From positions 124,001 through 188,000 of the forward strand of contig CAWHZD010000004.1 in NCBI GenBank assembly GCA_963833745.1: DNA of 64,000 nt. The letters are read 5' to 3'. Below, one piece after another: positions 48,086 through 58,507 of this stretch. The stretch is from AP-15 sp963833745. GTDB lineage: Bacteria > Pseudomonadota > Alphaproteobacteria > ATCC43930 > CGMCC-115725. The number at the start of each line of letters is the position of its first letter. Positions within the stretch are counted from its first letter, which is position 1. Under the pieces are notes generated by a model. That model did no database searches. It had not been told where the DNA came from and saw only the letters and a list, made by a program, of their open reading frames with translations. Made by a program: the position numbers and the translations under genes.

Positions 48086-49311
48086 GGCTTGCGCGCCATG
48101 TGCGCCTTCAGATCGTAGCTCATGTCGGCGGCCTCGTCGGGACTGAGACGCGGGTCGCCGGCCAGCAATCGGCGCGCTATGATGTGGTCGGCCGGCCGGT
48201 TGACCAACTCGACCCCGATCAGCCGGCCGTCCCGAAAGCAGAACACCGAAAAGCTGCGACTTTCGGGGTCGCCGCGCAAGATCGCGGCATCGTGGCCGGC
48301 GGTGATGCCGGCGATCTGCAATTTGAGGTCGCGCTGATCGCTCCAGAACCACGGCACCTTGTCATAGGGGGCCGGCTTGCCGACGATCGCGGCGGCGACC
48401 GAGCGCGCCTGGTCAACGCCGTTTTGCACCGATTCGAGCCGCACTCGGCCATCCGCGAACCGGGTCGGGAAATTGGCGCAGTCGCCGATCGCCGAGATCG
48501 CTGAAGCGCAGGTGGCGAGGTATTCGTCGACGACGACGCCGTTGTCGACCGTAAGCCCGGCGTCGCGGGCGAGTTCGGCATTCGGTACGACCCCGATGCA
48601 GACCAGCACCAGATCGGCCGGCAATACCCGCCCGTCGCTGGTCTCGACGGCGGTAGCGCGCCGGCTGTCGCCGAGGATGCGGGCGACGCCGGTGCCGAGC
48701 GAGATCGTCGCGCCCCAATCGCGATGCGCCTGCGTGAAAAATTGCGAAGTCGGCGCCGAGACCACCCGGCCCATCGGGTGGTGCGTGACTTCGACGATGT
48801 GCACCGCCGCACCGGCGCCGACCGCGACCGCAGCGAATTCGAGACCGATAAACCCGGCGCCGACCACTACAACCGCGCGTGCTTTGGACAGACGCTCGCG
48901 CAGCATGTCGGCGTCGGCCAAAGTCCGCAGCGGCAAGACCCCGTCAAGCTGCGCACCCGGCACCGGCAGCGGCCGAGACCGCGCCCCGGTCGCAAGGACG
49001 ACGCGATCGCATTCGATCGCGCCGCCGGATTGCAATCGCAGGCAATGCCCCGGCCGGTCGATCCCCGTCACCGCGCCGGTAACGAGTTCGATCTCGTGCG
49101 TTTTGTAAAACGCCTCGGGGCGCAGCAGCAACTCGTCGAGGCCGCTCTCGCCGGCAAGATAGGATTTCGACAAGGGCGGGCGCTGATAAGGGAGCCCCGG
49201 CTCGTCGCCGATCAGCACGACGCGACCGCCAAAACCCTCCTGGCGCAGCGACGAGGCCGCCTGGAAACCGGCTTGGCCGGCACCGACGACGGCGACGACC
49301 GGATCGGACAT
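48082..49311 (-). CDS. FAD-dependent ferredoxin reductase
   Basis: A 409-residue pyridine-nucleotide-disulfide fold enzyme. The FAD loop is VVAVVGAGQAGFQAASSLRQ, PYQRPPLSKSYLAGE follows, and the NAD loop is AVVVVGAGFIGLEFAAVAVG. The C-terminal ISAIGDCANFPTRF motif places FAD. This matches reductases such as rhodocoxin, putidaredoxin or dioxygenase ferredoxin reductase, which move electrons from NADH to a 2Fe-2S ferredoxin. The ferredoxin gene lies immediately upstream and shares the A of TGATG. Confidence 0.92.
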   Translation of the reverse strand: MSDPVVAVVGAGQAGFQAASSLRQEGFGGRVVLIGDEPGLPYQRPPLSKSYLAGESGLDELLLRPEAFYKTHEIELVTGAVTGIDRPGHCLRLQSGGAIECDRVVLATGARSRPLPVPGAQLDGVLPLRTLADADMLRERLSKARAVVVVGAGFIGLEFAAVAVGAGAAVHIVEVTHHPMGRVVSAPTSQFFTQAHRDWGATISLGTGVARILGDSRRATAVETSDGRVLPADLVLVCIGVVPNAELARDAGLTVDNGVVVDEYLATCASAISAIGDCANFPTRFADGRVRLESVQNGVDQARSVAAAIVGKPAPYDKVPWFWSDQRDLKLQIAGITAGHDAAILRGDPESRSFSVFCFRDGRLIGVELVNRPADHIIARRLLAGDPRLSPDEAADMSYDLKAHMARKP

Positions 49312-49634
49312 CAGAGCTGGGACTCGGGCAGGTAGACGACGAGTCCGTCCATCTCGGGCGTCACCACCAGCTGGCAGCTCAGCCGGCTGCTCGGCTTGCG
49401 CTCGCTGGCGGCAAATTCGAGCATCGCCTTTTCGTCATCCGACTGGGGTGGCATGCGGTCGAGATGCGGCTCGTCGACATACACGTGGCAGGTGGCGCAC
49501 ATCATCTCGCCGCCGCATTCGGCGACGATGCCCTCGACGCCGTTCAGGATCGCCCCGCGCATGACGCTGGTGCCGACCGGGACATCGAGCACCTGACGCG
49601 ACCCGTCGGGATTGACATAGGTAATGCTGGGCAT
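49311..49634 (-). CDS. 2Fe-2S ferredoxin (adrenodoxin/putidaredoxin type)
   Basis: A 107-residue ferredoxin starting MPSITYVNPDGSRQVLDVPV. The cluster ligands are in AECGGEMMCATCHVYV, with a fourth Cys in RLSCQLVV. The pattern C-x5-C-x2-C plus a distant Cys is that of adrenodoxin-type ferredoxins, which serve P450s and related oxygenases. The start is ATG 49634; the stop overlaps the reductase start. No cytochrome P450 gene lies in the window. Confidence 0.93.
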   Translation of the reverse strand: MPSITYVNPDGSRQVLDVPVGTSVMRGAILNGVEGIVAECGGEMMCATCHVYVDEPHLDRMPPQSDDEKAMLEFAASERKPSSRLSCQLVVTPEMDGLVVYLPESQL

Positions 49635-49708
49635 TTTCTTCCTGTCGGTTGAATGGGCTGCCGCCCAAGGCCCGCTTTAAATCCGCCAGCGGCCGGACGA
49701 GGTCAAGC

Positions 49709-50740
49709 CTACAGCTTGATAACCGCCTGATCGCCCTCGGCCGCGAGTTCTGCGCCGAGAGCGGCGCTCTCCCGGGCGATCTGACCAAACGCCGCACTTT
49801 CATCCGCGAGCGTGCGCAATACCGACCGGTTCTGCTGGTCATGGCGGACGAATTGGAACGTCACCCGGTCGATCCGGGCGCCGCCGCAGGCGACCCTCAC
49901 CATCATGCCGAGCCAGTCGCCGTGGCGCTGGCCGGCATGGCCGGTGTGAAACGAAAAGCTGCCGAGCCCGTAAAAGATCGGCTTGCCGCGATAGACCTCG
50001 ACAGGGAGCGAGTAATGCGGTCCGTGGCCGATGACGATGTCGGCGCCGGCGTCGACGGCGGCATGGCCGATCTCGCTCATGTACTGCAGGACCTCGCGGC
50101 CGACGCCCCAATGGCACGAGACGACGACAACATCCGCTTGCGCTCTCAACGCTGCGATGTCTTCGGCAAACCATTGCAGATATTGCTTGTCCGCCCAGGT
50201 GATGATCTGCGGCGGCAAGCCCGGACGGTTGGCCGGCGGGCGCCCGCCATGCATCGGGGTGTGATAGGCGGTGTGGCCACGGATGACGGCGATGCCGACC
50301 GAATTGTCGCCCGCCTCGTGGTTGGTCGGCCAGTAGACCGAGCTGCGCTGCAAAAAGCCGAAGCGCAGGCCGCCCCGTTCGAGGATCACCGGCGCGCGGG
50401 CGGTCAGGCGATTGACCCCGGCGCCGGTATGGGGAAGCCCGATGTCGTCGAGCCTGGCGATCGACGCGGTAATCGCCGCCTCGCCGTAATTGACGTTGTT
50501 GGCAATGCCAACGGCCTGGACGCCGGCTGATTTCAAAGCCTCACCGGCGACGGCCGGGTCGGCGAAAAAGCCTTCATTGTCGAGCGAATGGCTCGCGGGC
50601 GGTGGGCACAGGCAACATTCGAGGTTGGAGAACACCATGTCCGCCGTGCGGAACTCGTCCCGCACCAGCGAGAACGGGACCAAGGGGTCGGCGACATTCA
50701 TCAAATTGACGTCGCCGGTGAGAATTATCTTCGCCGTCAT
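49709..50740 (-). CDS. CapA-family metallophosphatase-like protein
   Basis: A 343-residue protein of the CapA/PGA-capsule-synthesis type, a calcineurin-like metal-dependent fold. It begins MTAKIILTGDVNLMNVADPL with the metal-binding Asp, followed by DMVFSNLECCLCPPP, GVQAVGIANNVNYGEAAI, DVVVVSCHWGVGREVLQY, ADIVIGHGPHYSLPVEVYRG and FYGLGSFSFHTG. Family members include poly-gamma-glutamate synthesis proteins, but many are uncharacterised. No cap genes are nearby. ATG 50740 is used; farther upstream the same frame is a shadow of the LLM gene. Confidence 0.85.
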   Translation of the reverse strand: MTAKIILTGDVNLMNVADPLVPFSLVRDEFRTADMVFSNLECCLCPPPASHSLDNEGFFADPAVAGEALKSAGVQAVGIANNVNYGEAAITASIARLDDIGLPHTGAGVNRLTARAPVILERGGLRFGFLQRSSVYWPTNHEAGDNSVGIAVIRGHTAYHTPMHGGRPPANRPGLPPQIITWADKQYLQWFAEDIAALRAQADVVVVSCHWGVGREVLQYMSEIGHAAVDAGADIVIGHGPHYSLPVEVYRGKPIFYGLGSFSFHTGHAGQRHGDWLGMMVRVACGGARIDRVTFQFVRHDQQNRSVLRTLADESAAFGQIARESAALGAELAAEGDQAVIKL

Positions 50741-50935
50741 CGCCCTTGCTTCTCCTAGGCCGCATTTCGCTCTCCAGGACGATAATAGCGCGGGCCGAGG
50801 GCCGCCACGCCGAAAGTTTCCACCGTCCGCAAGATCGAACGCTTGGCTTGCTTCGCGGGACAGACGGCGGCTAGGCTTGCCCTCCTGCGGGCCATTACGC
50901 GGCCTGGTGCCATAGAGACAACCACGGTAGAAGCG

Positions 50936-52279
50936 ATGAGGCGGCAGCTGCACCTGAACCTGTTCATCCACAGCCGCGGCCACCATGAAGCGTCGTGGCG
51001 GCATCCGGCTTCCTCGCCGCTGGACCTGACCGACATCCGCTATTACCAGGATCTGGCGCAGCGGGCCGAGGCGGCGCTGTTCGACTCGGTTTTTCTCGCC
51101 GACCAGCTCGCACTCGGCGGCGATGTGGCGCAGGCGGCGCGCACCTGGCTCGAACCCGTCACCGTGTTGGCGGCGATAGCGGTCGCGACAAATCGGATCG
51201 GAATGATCGCCACCGCCTCGACCACCTATACCGAGCCGTTCAACCTGGCGCGTCAATTCGCCTCGCTCGACCACATCAGCAACGGGCGTGTCGCCTGGAA
51301 CATCGTCACCTCGTGGCTCGCCACCGCGGCGCGCAATTTCGGCGGGTCGGGTCAGGTCAGCCACGCCGACCGCTATGCCCGCGGCGAGGAGTTCATGACC
51401 GTGGTCAAGGCGTTGTGGGACAGCTGGGCCGAGGACGCGGTGGTCGACGACCGCGGCGGCGGGCAATATGCCCGGGCCGACCGCATCCACCCGATCAACC
51501 ATCGCGGCGATTTCTACCAGGTAGAGGGACCGCTCAATCTGCCGCGCTGCCCGCAGGGGCGGCCGGTGCTGGTGCAGGCGGGATCGTCCGATACCGGCCG
51601 GCGCTTTGCCGCGCGCCATGCCGATGCGGTCTTCACCGCGCACGTCGAAAAGGCGACGGCGCAGGAATTTTACGCCGATCTGAAGAGGCTGGCGGCGACC
51701 GAGGGGCGCGACCCCGACCACATGCTGATCCTGCCCGGCCTCAGCGCGACGATCGGCTCGACCGAAGCCGAAGCACAACGCCTGGCGCGCGAAATCGACG
51801 ATCTCACCGACCCCGAAGTCGGTCGCAAGCGGCTGTTGAACCGGTTTGGCGGGCATGATTTCTCGGCTCTGCCGCTCGACCGCCCGCTGTCGCCGGCGGA
51901 CTTCCCTAACCCCGACATGGTCGAGGCGGCGCGCAGCCGGACCGAAGTGATCCTGAACCTGGTGCGTCGCGACCAGCCGACCTTGCGGCAATTGCTGGGC
52001 TATCTCGCCGGCGCCCGTGGCCACTACGTCACCGCCGGCACGCCGGAGCAGATCGCCGATCTGATCGAGGACTGGTTCACCAACGGCGCCGCCGACGGCT
52101 TCAACATCATGCCGCCGCTATTGCCGGCGCAGCTCGAGATTTTCAGCGCCGAAATCATCCCGCTGTTGCAGCGCCGCGGCCTCTTCCGCACGGAATACAC
52201 CGGTCGGACATTGCGCGCTCATTACGGCCTGCCCTTGCCGGAAAGCGCCTTCGAGCAAGGCTCATGCCTGGAGGCGTAG
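50936..52279 (+). CDS. LLM-class FMNH2-dependent monooxygenase (NtaA/SnaA/DszA type)
   Basis: A 447-residue luciferase-like monooxygenase. It shows RQLHLNLFIHSRGHHEASWR, FDSVFLADQLALGGDVAQAA, TYTEPFNLARQFASLDHISN, GRVAWNIVTSWLATAARNFG, ARGEEFMTVVKALWDSW and PQGRPVLVQAGSSDTGRRFA. This is the larger NtaA/SnaA/DszA group that oxidises nitrilotriacetate, sulfones or similar substrates with reduced FMN from a separate reductase. ATG 50936 is set by the start of similarity. It is divergent from the CapA gene, with about 195 bases between them. Confidence 0.9.
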   Translation: MRRQLHLNLFIHSRGHHEASWRHPASSPLDLTDIRYYQDLAQRAEAALFDSVFLADQLALGGDVAQAARTWLEPVTVLAAIAVATNRIGMIATASTTYTEPFNLARQFASLDHISNGRVAWNIVTSWLATAARNFGGSGQVSHADRYARGEEFMTVVKALWDSWAEDAVVDDRGGGQYARADRIHPINHRGDFYQVEGPLNLPRCPQGRPVLVQAGSSDTGRRFAARHADAVFTAHVEKATAQEFYADLKRLAATEGRDPDHMLILPGLSATIGSTEAEAQRLAREIDDLTDPEVGRKRLLNRFGGHDFSALPLDRPLSPADFPNPDMVEAARSRTEVILNLVRRDQPTLRQLLGYLAGARGHYVTAGTPEQIADLIEDWFTNGAADGFNIMPPLLPAQLEIFSAEIIPLLQRRGLFRTEYTGRTLRAHYGLPLPESAFEQGSCLEA

Positions 52280-52337
52280 CTTTCGGCACCTCTACAGACC
52301 AGCCCGAATACTGTTGGTCTATTTTCGATACCCGGCG

Positions 52338-53498
52338 CTAGGCTGTACGCCGTAGGAAATCGAGCAGCAATCGGCTGACTTCGCCGGATTGCTCTTGCTG
52401 TACCCAGTGGCCGGCGCCGTCAATCAGGTGGCAGCCGAGCATGCGGGTGCAGGCGGTGCCCTGCATGCGCTCGAAATTGCCGGGGCGCTGATAGGTGCCC
52501 CAATCGCTTTTGCCGGCGATGAACATCGACGGCACGTCGATCGTGCGCCCGGAAAACAATTGCAGTTCGGAATCGGCAAGGCCGGTGGTGCGGCTGCGAT
52601 ACCAGTTGAGCCCGCCCTGAAATCCGTTGCGCTCGTATTCGCCGGCATAGACCGCGAGCTCGTTGTCGGGCAGCCAGCGGCAAGCTGCGATGTCCGCCGC
52701 CGGCGGCATCACCGGCGCAACGGTTTCGGCCATGTTTCGCTCGAGATCCATGATGTAATAGGTTGGCATCTTCGCCAGTTCTCCAGCACTCCAGGACTTC
52801 AGCGGATAGGGCCGGTTACCCTCCCAATCGGCGCTTTTGTAATGGAAATATCCGCGCATAAAGGCGTGGACACCCTGCGGGCAGTGCCACATGTCGTCAT
52901 TGGCCGGCCGCGTCGAATAATACCATTGGTAGTGCTTGCGCGGCCGGTCGAGCTTGGCCAATGCCTGATGGATGTCGGGACCGCCGGCCGCAGGCGTGGG
53001 CGGCGGCGCGTCGGCGATGTCGAAGGGCAACGCCGGCGGGCCGGCAAACGGTGCGCTCATCAGCGCGAGCGAACGGAACACGTCGGGCCGCACCAGCGCG
53101 CACCAGGCGGCGATCGAAGCGCCGAAATCATGGCCGACGACCGCCGCGACCGAACGATGGCCGAGCGCCGCCACCAGCGCCAGGGCGTCCCGCACCGCGT
53201 TCAGAATGCTGAACGGATGCAAATCGCCATCGTAATCGGCGCTCCATCCAGTCGTGCGGCCATAGCCGCGCTGATCGGGAGCGACGACGTGAAACCCCGC
53301 CTCGGCCAATGGCGGCATGACCTTGCGCCATGAATAAGCCAGCTCCGGAAAGCCGTGCAGCAACAGCACGCAGGGCCGCCCGCGCGGCGCAAAGCCAGCC
53401 TCCACCACATGCATCCGTAAGCCATTGATGCCCGGCACAACGCGCGCGCGGACACCCGTCGGCAAAACGGTGCTGTCGAGCGGCTGCAGTTCGGCCAT
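52338..53498 (-). CDS. epoxide-hydrolase-like alpha/beta hydrolase
   Basis: A 386-residue alpha/beta fold hydrolase. The oxyanion motif is LLLHGFPELAYSWRKVMPPL, the substrate loop DQRGYGRTTG, the nucleophile elbow AAVVGHDFGASIAAWCAL with Asp, and the catalytic His is in LIDGAGHWVQQEQSGEV. The Asp nucleophile and HGFPE are typical of soluble epoxide hydrolases and haloalkane dehalogenases. The cap domain includes RKHYQWYYSTRPANDDM. Cytoplasmic. The opposite strand upstream carries the ureD region. Confidence 0.88.
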   Translation of the reverse strand: MAELQPLDSTVLPTGVRARVVPGINGLRMHVVEAGFAPRGRPCVLLLHGFPELAYSWRKVMPPLAEAGFHVVAPDQRGYGRTTGWSADYDGDLHPFSILNAVRDALALVAALGHRSVAAVVGHDFGASIAAWCALVRPDVFRSLALMSAPFAGPPALPFDIADAPPPTPAAGGPDIHQALAKLDRPRKHYQWYYSTRPANDDMWHCPQGVHAFMRGYFHYKSADWEGNRPYPLKSWSAGELAKMPTYYIMDLERNMAETVAPVMPPAADIAACRWLPDNELAVYAGEYERNGFQGGLNWYRSRTTGLADSELQLFSGRTIDVPSMFIAGKSDWGTYQRPGNFERMQGTACTRMLGCHLIDGAGHWVQQEQSGEVSRLLLDFLRRTA

Positions 53499-53516
53499 TC
53501 CTCCCTCCCGATCGTC

Positions 53517-53783
53517 TCAAAAGCCGGTTCGCCGGCGGTCAGCGCCCTTGCGATCGGCCGCGCGGGCCAGACCTTCCCACTGCGTCATCCGCTCGGACGC
53601 CTTGGCGACGACGTAATCATCGACCACCGCCGGCGGCTCGTCCACCCATGCGCATGTAAAGCCGGCACTGTCGAACGTGCCGGCGCCGCTGATGCGGGTC
53701 TGCCGCTCGGCCTCGGTTGTGCCGTATTGGTCGGTGCCGACCCCGCTGACATCGTTTTCCCCGTTCAGAATGCGGTCGTCCGA
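53517..53783 (-). pseudogene. open frame of 88 codons without a start codon, possible gene remnant
   Basis: Between a stop at 53784-53786 and TGA 53517-53519 the minus strand is open for 88 codons with balanced composition: DDRILNGENDVSGVGTDQYG, TTEAERQTRISGAGTFDSAG, FTCAWVDEPPAVVDDYVVAK and ASERMTQWEGLARAADRKGA. The reading looks protein-like, but no ATG, GTG or TTG lies near its upstream end. It may be the truncated 3' end of a gene lost by rearrangement. I recognise no family. Confidence 0.4.
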
Positions 53784-53882
53784 TCATCAGGCAGTGTCGC
53801 CGATCTTGTGTGCGTTGCAACGGCGGACGTAATCACCGGGTTTTCGAATTATGCGGGCGCCGGTTCGGGGCACGAGGCATTG

Positions 53883-54728
53883 ATGGGGGACGCACCAACA
53901 GGGGTCCATGGCGTTGCCGAAATCGGGTTTGCCCGGCGGAACGGCGTCACCCGCCTCGTCCACCTCTATGAGCGCGATCCGCTGCGCGTGCTGTTTCCAC
54001 TGCCGGAAGCGGGCGAGCCGCCGCAGGCAGCGATCGTCACGACCTCGGGCGGACTCGTCGCCGGCGACCATCTGGATGTTGCCGTCCGGGTTGCTGACGG
54101 GGCCGCCGCGCATGTAACCGCATCGGCGGCGGAAAAGATCTACCGCTCGCTCGGCGCAACCACCGAGGTCAGCCAATCGCTGGCGATCGGTGACGGCGCG
54201 ACGCTCGAATTCCTGCCGCCCGAGACGATCCTGTTCGACGGCGCCCGCTTCCGTCGCAAGACAGTCGTCGACCTCGCCTCAACCGCAGCCTTTCTGGGCG
54301 GCGACATCGTGATCTTCGGCCGCCGCGCCCGCGGCGAGCGCTTTACTCATGGGTTTCTGCACGATTTCTGGGAAGTCCGGCGCGAGGCCGGCCTCGTGTG
54401 GGGCGATGCGCTGCATCTCGACGGCGACGTTGCGGCGATTATCGACAACCCTGCGTGCTTCGACGGCGCGGCGGGATTTGCCACCCTGATCCTGGCGTCC
54501 GCCGATCACTGTCCGCAGCAATTCATTGACGGCGCCCGCGCCGTCCTAGCGCTGACGGCGACGGAGGGGCTTCGTGCCGGCGCGACCGTGGTGGGCGGGC
54601 TCCTGGTCGCCCGCTGGCTCGCCCGCGACGCGATGTTGCTGCGCCGTACCTATGCCGATCTCGCTTGTCATTTACGCGCCGAAGCGATGGGATTGCCCCG
54701 CCGGATGCCGCGGGTCTGGCACGTATGA
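53883..54728 (+). CDS. ureD: urease accessory protein UreD
   Basis: A 281-residue urease chaperone. GFARRNGVTRLVHLYERDPL, AAIVTTSGGLVAGDHLDVAV, ASAAEKIYRSLG and LEFLPPETILFDGARFRRKT are conserved UreD blocks. UreD binds the apo-urease and, with UreF and UreG, delivers nickel. ATG 53883 was chosen because similarity begins there; the frame is open further upstream to 53727 with non-conserved sequence. The gene is separated from ureA by a hydrolase on the other strand. Confidence 0.92.
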   Translation: MGDAPTGVHGVAEIGFARRNGVTRLVHLYERDPLRVLFPLPEAGEPPQAAIVTTSGGLVAGDHLDVAVRVADGAAAHVTASAAEKIYRSLGATTEVSQSLAIGDGATLEFLPPETILFDGARFRRKTVVDLASTAAFLGGDIVIFGRRARGERFTHGFLHDFWEVRREAGLVWGDALHLDGDVAAIIDNPACFDGAAGFATLILASADHCPQQFIDGARAVLALTATEGLRAGATVVGGLLVARWLARDAMLLRRTYADLACHLRAEAMGLPRRMPRVWHV

Positions 54729-54734
54729 CCAGGA

Positions 54735-55841
54735 TCAGTGCAGCGTCCGGGCAAAGAACCGTTCGGCGAGAGCCGCGGTCTTGGCCTCGATGGCCGCACG
54801 ATCAACCGTGGGCGCATCCTCGCACAGCCGCGGCAAGGTGGCGCGGGCCGCCTCTAGGCAAATTCCGGCAAAGACATAATGGCCGACAGCCCCCGGCAGC
54901 ATCCTTAGTTCGGCATGGGGGATCGTCGTCGCGAGGAATTGCGCGCTGCTGCCGATTGGTACGCTCTCGTCGCTCGCGCCGGCGACGATCATGACCGGGA
55001 TGTCGATTCGGGCCAGGCTGTCGGGGAGAAAGACCGGGCCGAGAGCGGGCGCCATGGCGAAGACGGCGCGTACCCGCGGATCGCGATAGGATCCACCGTC
55101 ACGATCGAGGGCAGCCCGAAACGCCGGGTCGGCCTTGGCCAACGCCTCGGATTTGGGGCGCATGTCGGGGAATTCGGGCGGTGCAATGCACATCTTGTCG
55201 GCTTTGGGCGAGCTGCAGAATGCTCGCAGATGCTCGATCGAGGTGATGCCGCCGGCGATCTCGATCACGGTATAGCCGCCGAGCGAATGACCCGCGGCGC
55301 CGATTCGCTTTGGGTCGATGCGCGGCCCGAATGTCGGGTCGGCGAGCATACCGTCGACGACGGCGCTGAGATCAAGCGCCCGCAGCCACCACAGCCTGAA
55401 CCCCGGCACCGTGTAGCCGTCGATTGCGTTGTTGCCCGGGTGGTTGACCGCGGCGACGATGTATCCGTGCGCCGCCAGCACCGTGCCGAGCCAGGCGAGG
55501 TTTCCGGCCGTCCCGCCAGTCCCGTGCGACAACACGATCAACGGAAACTTGGTCGTTGCGTGCGCCAGGGCCGCATCTTTCGCAACGCGGCCGCCGTCGA
55601 AAAACGGACGGCCCGGCGGACCGAGCAGCAAAGGCTTCTCCTGCGCCCCGGCATCGGCGGGGTACCAGATTGTCGTTGCCAGAGCGTGCTTCGGATCGCC
55701 GCGCCACTCATAGGGTTCGGGCGGCAGGAAGTCTCGCCGCAGCATCCCGACCTTGAACGCTTGCGGCTCGGCCTTCGCCGTCTGCGCGGCGGCGACGGCG
55801 ATCATTGCGGCAATAAGACCAGTCGCTAAAACCTTCAGCAT
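54735..55841 (-). CDS. secreted alpha/beta hydrolase (dienelactone/PAF-acetylhydrolase-like)
   Basis: A 368-residue protein with a signal peptide MLKVLATGLIAAMIAVAAAQ ending near AKA. The alpha/beta hydrolase core has FPLIVLSHGTGGTAGNLAWL, AAVNHPGNNAIDGYT, GAAGHSLGGYTVIEIAGG with the catalytic Ser, MIVAGASDESVP with Asp and GAVGHYVFAG with His. Such enzymes hydrolyse esters, lipids or polyesters outside the cytoplasm. It is inserted on the opposite strand between ureD and ureA, six bases from the ureD stop. Confidence 0.85.
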   Translation of the reverse strand: MLKVLATGLIAAMIAVAAAQTAKAEPQAFKVGMLRRDFLPPEPYEWRGDPKHALATTIWYPADAGAQEKPLLLGPPGRPFFDGGRVAKDAALAHATTKFPLIVLSHGTGGTAGNLAWLGTVLAAHGYIVAAVNHPGNNAIDGYTVPGFRLWWLRALDLSAVVDGMLADPTFGPRIDPKRIGAAGHSLGGYTVIEIAGGITSIEHLRAFCSSPKADKMCIAPPEFPDMRPKSEALAKADPAFRAALDRDGGSYRDPRVRAVFAMAPALGPVFLPDSLARIDIPVMIVAGASDESVPIGSSAQFLATTIPHAELRMLPGAVGHYVFAGICLEAARATLPRLCEDAPTVDRAAIEAKTAALAERFFARTLH

Positions 55842-55932
55842 CCGTCGTCCTCGCCCGCAGACATCAGGGCGTGATTGAGTTTATAAGACGCGCTGCGCGA
55901 CTTGGCATGCGCGATGCGTAGCGACGAAGGCG

Positions 55933-56235
55933 ATGAACCTCACTCCGCGCGAAAAGGACAAGCTGTTGGTCTCGGTCGCGGCGATGGTGGCCGAGCGCCG
56001 GCTGCGCCGCGGTGTCCGGCTGAACTATCCCGAGGCGGTGGCGTTGATCACCGATTACGTGCTCGAAGGGGCGCGCGACGGCCGCGGCGTCGCCGAGTTG
56101 ATGCGCGACGGCGCCACCGTGATCGGCCGCGAGCAGGTCATGGAGGGCGTGGCGGAAATGATCCCTGAAATCCAGGTCGAGGCGACCTTTCCCGACGGCA
56201 CCAAGCTCGTCACTGTCCACGAGCCGATCCGGTGA
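55933..56235 (+). CDS. ureA: urease gamma subunit
   Basis: The full 100-residue UreA: MNLTPREKDKLLVSVAAMVA, RGVRLNYPEAVALITDYVLE, GREQVMEGVAEMIPEIQVEA and FPDGTKLVTVHEPIR. It forms the structural core of the urease with UreB and UreC. A palindromic repeat lies between it and ureB, so the usual tight ureAB spacing is lost. Confidence 0.97.
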   Translation: MNLTPREKDKLLVSVAAMVAERRLRRGVRLNYPEAVALITDYVLEGARDGRGVAELMRDGATVIGREQVMEGVAEMIPEIQVEATFPDGTKLVTVHEPIR

Positions 56236-56263
56236 GTCAGGTCTTGATGATCGCTTCTCTTCT

Positions 56264-56342
56264 CGTCGCCCCCGCGAAAGCGGGGGTCCAGGGGCAACCG
56301 GCAGGGCGCTTTCCCTGGATTCCCGCTTGCGCGGGAACGACG
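56264..56342. repeat. palindromic extragenic repeat between ureA and ureB
   Basis: Two hairpins: cgcccccgcgaaagcggggg at about 56266, and ttcccgcttgcgcgggaacg at about 56321. They are the same as those at 35178 and would be transcribed within the urease message, where they may end transcription early or protect the 3' end of the ureA segment. Confidence 0.9.
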
Positions 56343-56347
56343 CGGGG

Positions 56348-56665
56348 ATGGCTGAAATGATCCCTGGCGAGTTGTTCCCCGCGCCCGGTGAGATCGAAAT
56401 CAATTCCGGCCGCGCTACCGTGACCCTGACCGTCGCCAACACCGGCGACCGGCCGGTTCAGGTCGGCTCGCATTATCATTTCTACGAAACCAATACCGCG
56501 CTGCGGTTCGACCGCGAGCTGGCGCGCGGCTGTCGGCTCGACATCCCGGCCGGCACCGCAACCCGCTTCGAGCCGGGCCAGACCCGCGAGGTCCGCCTCG
56601 TCGCCTATGCCGGCGCCCGCCGCGTCGTCGGCTTCAACGCCAAGATCAACGGCCCGCTGGACTGA
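56348..56665 (+). CDS. ureB: urease beta subunit
   Basis: A 105-residue UreB: MIPGELFPAPGEIEINSGRA, VGSHYHFYETNTALRFDREL, LDIPAGTATRFEPGQTREVR and GFNAKINGPLD. ATG 56348 gives three extra residues before the usual first Met at 56357, which is the more typical UreB start. The start codon lies a few bases after the palindromic repeat. The stop is four bases before ureC. Confidence 0.96.
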   Translation: MAEMIPGELFPAPGEIEINSGRATVTLTVANTGDRPVQVGSHYHFYETNTALRFDRELARGCRLDIPAGTATRFEPGQTREVRLVAYAGARRVVGFNAKINGPLD

Positions 56666-56669
56666 TCCG

Positions 56670-58391
<1,722 letters not shown>

Positions 58392-58398
58392 CCGACGA

Positions 58399-58507
58399 CG
58401 TCATTGCGAGCGCAGCGAAGCAATCTCGCCACAACGGGGCCCCGATCAGGATTGCCGCGTCGCCTGCGGCTCCTTGCAATGACAGAAACCGGCTCCTCGC
58501 AATGACG
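58399..58507. repeat. cattgcgag-type palindromic extragenic repeat
   Basis: The repeat starts cattgcgagcgcagcgaagc, with gattgccgcgtcgcctgcgg and ctccttgcaatgacag inside and ctcctcgcaatgacg at the end. Such cattgcgag units are scattered through many alphaproteobacterial genomes. The ATG at 58502, a possible ureE start, lies in its last bases. Confidence 0.85.

Noticed and set aside
50741..52024. N-terminal extension of the CapA-like frame
   Set aside because: The frame is open upstream of ATG 50740, but this part is antisense to the LLM monooxygenase gene and has no CapA similarity.
56327..56347. Earlier start for UreB
   Set aside because: The upstream codons lie in the palindromic repeat and give no UreB similarity.
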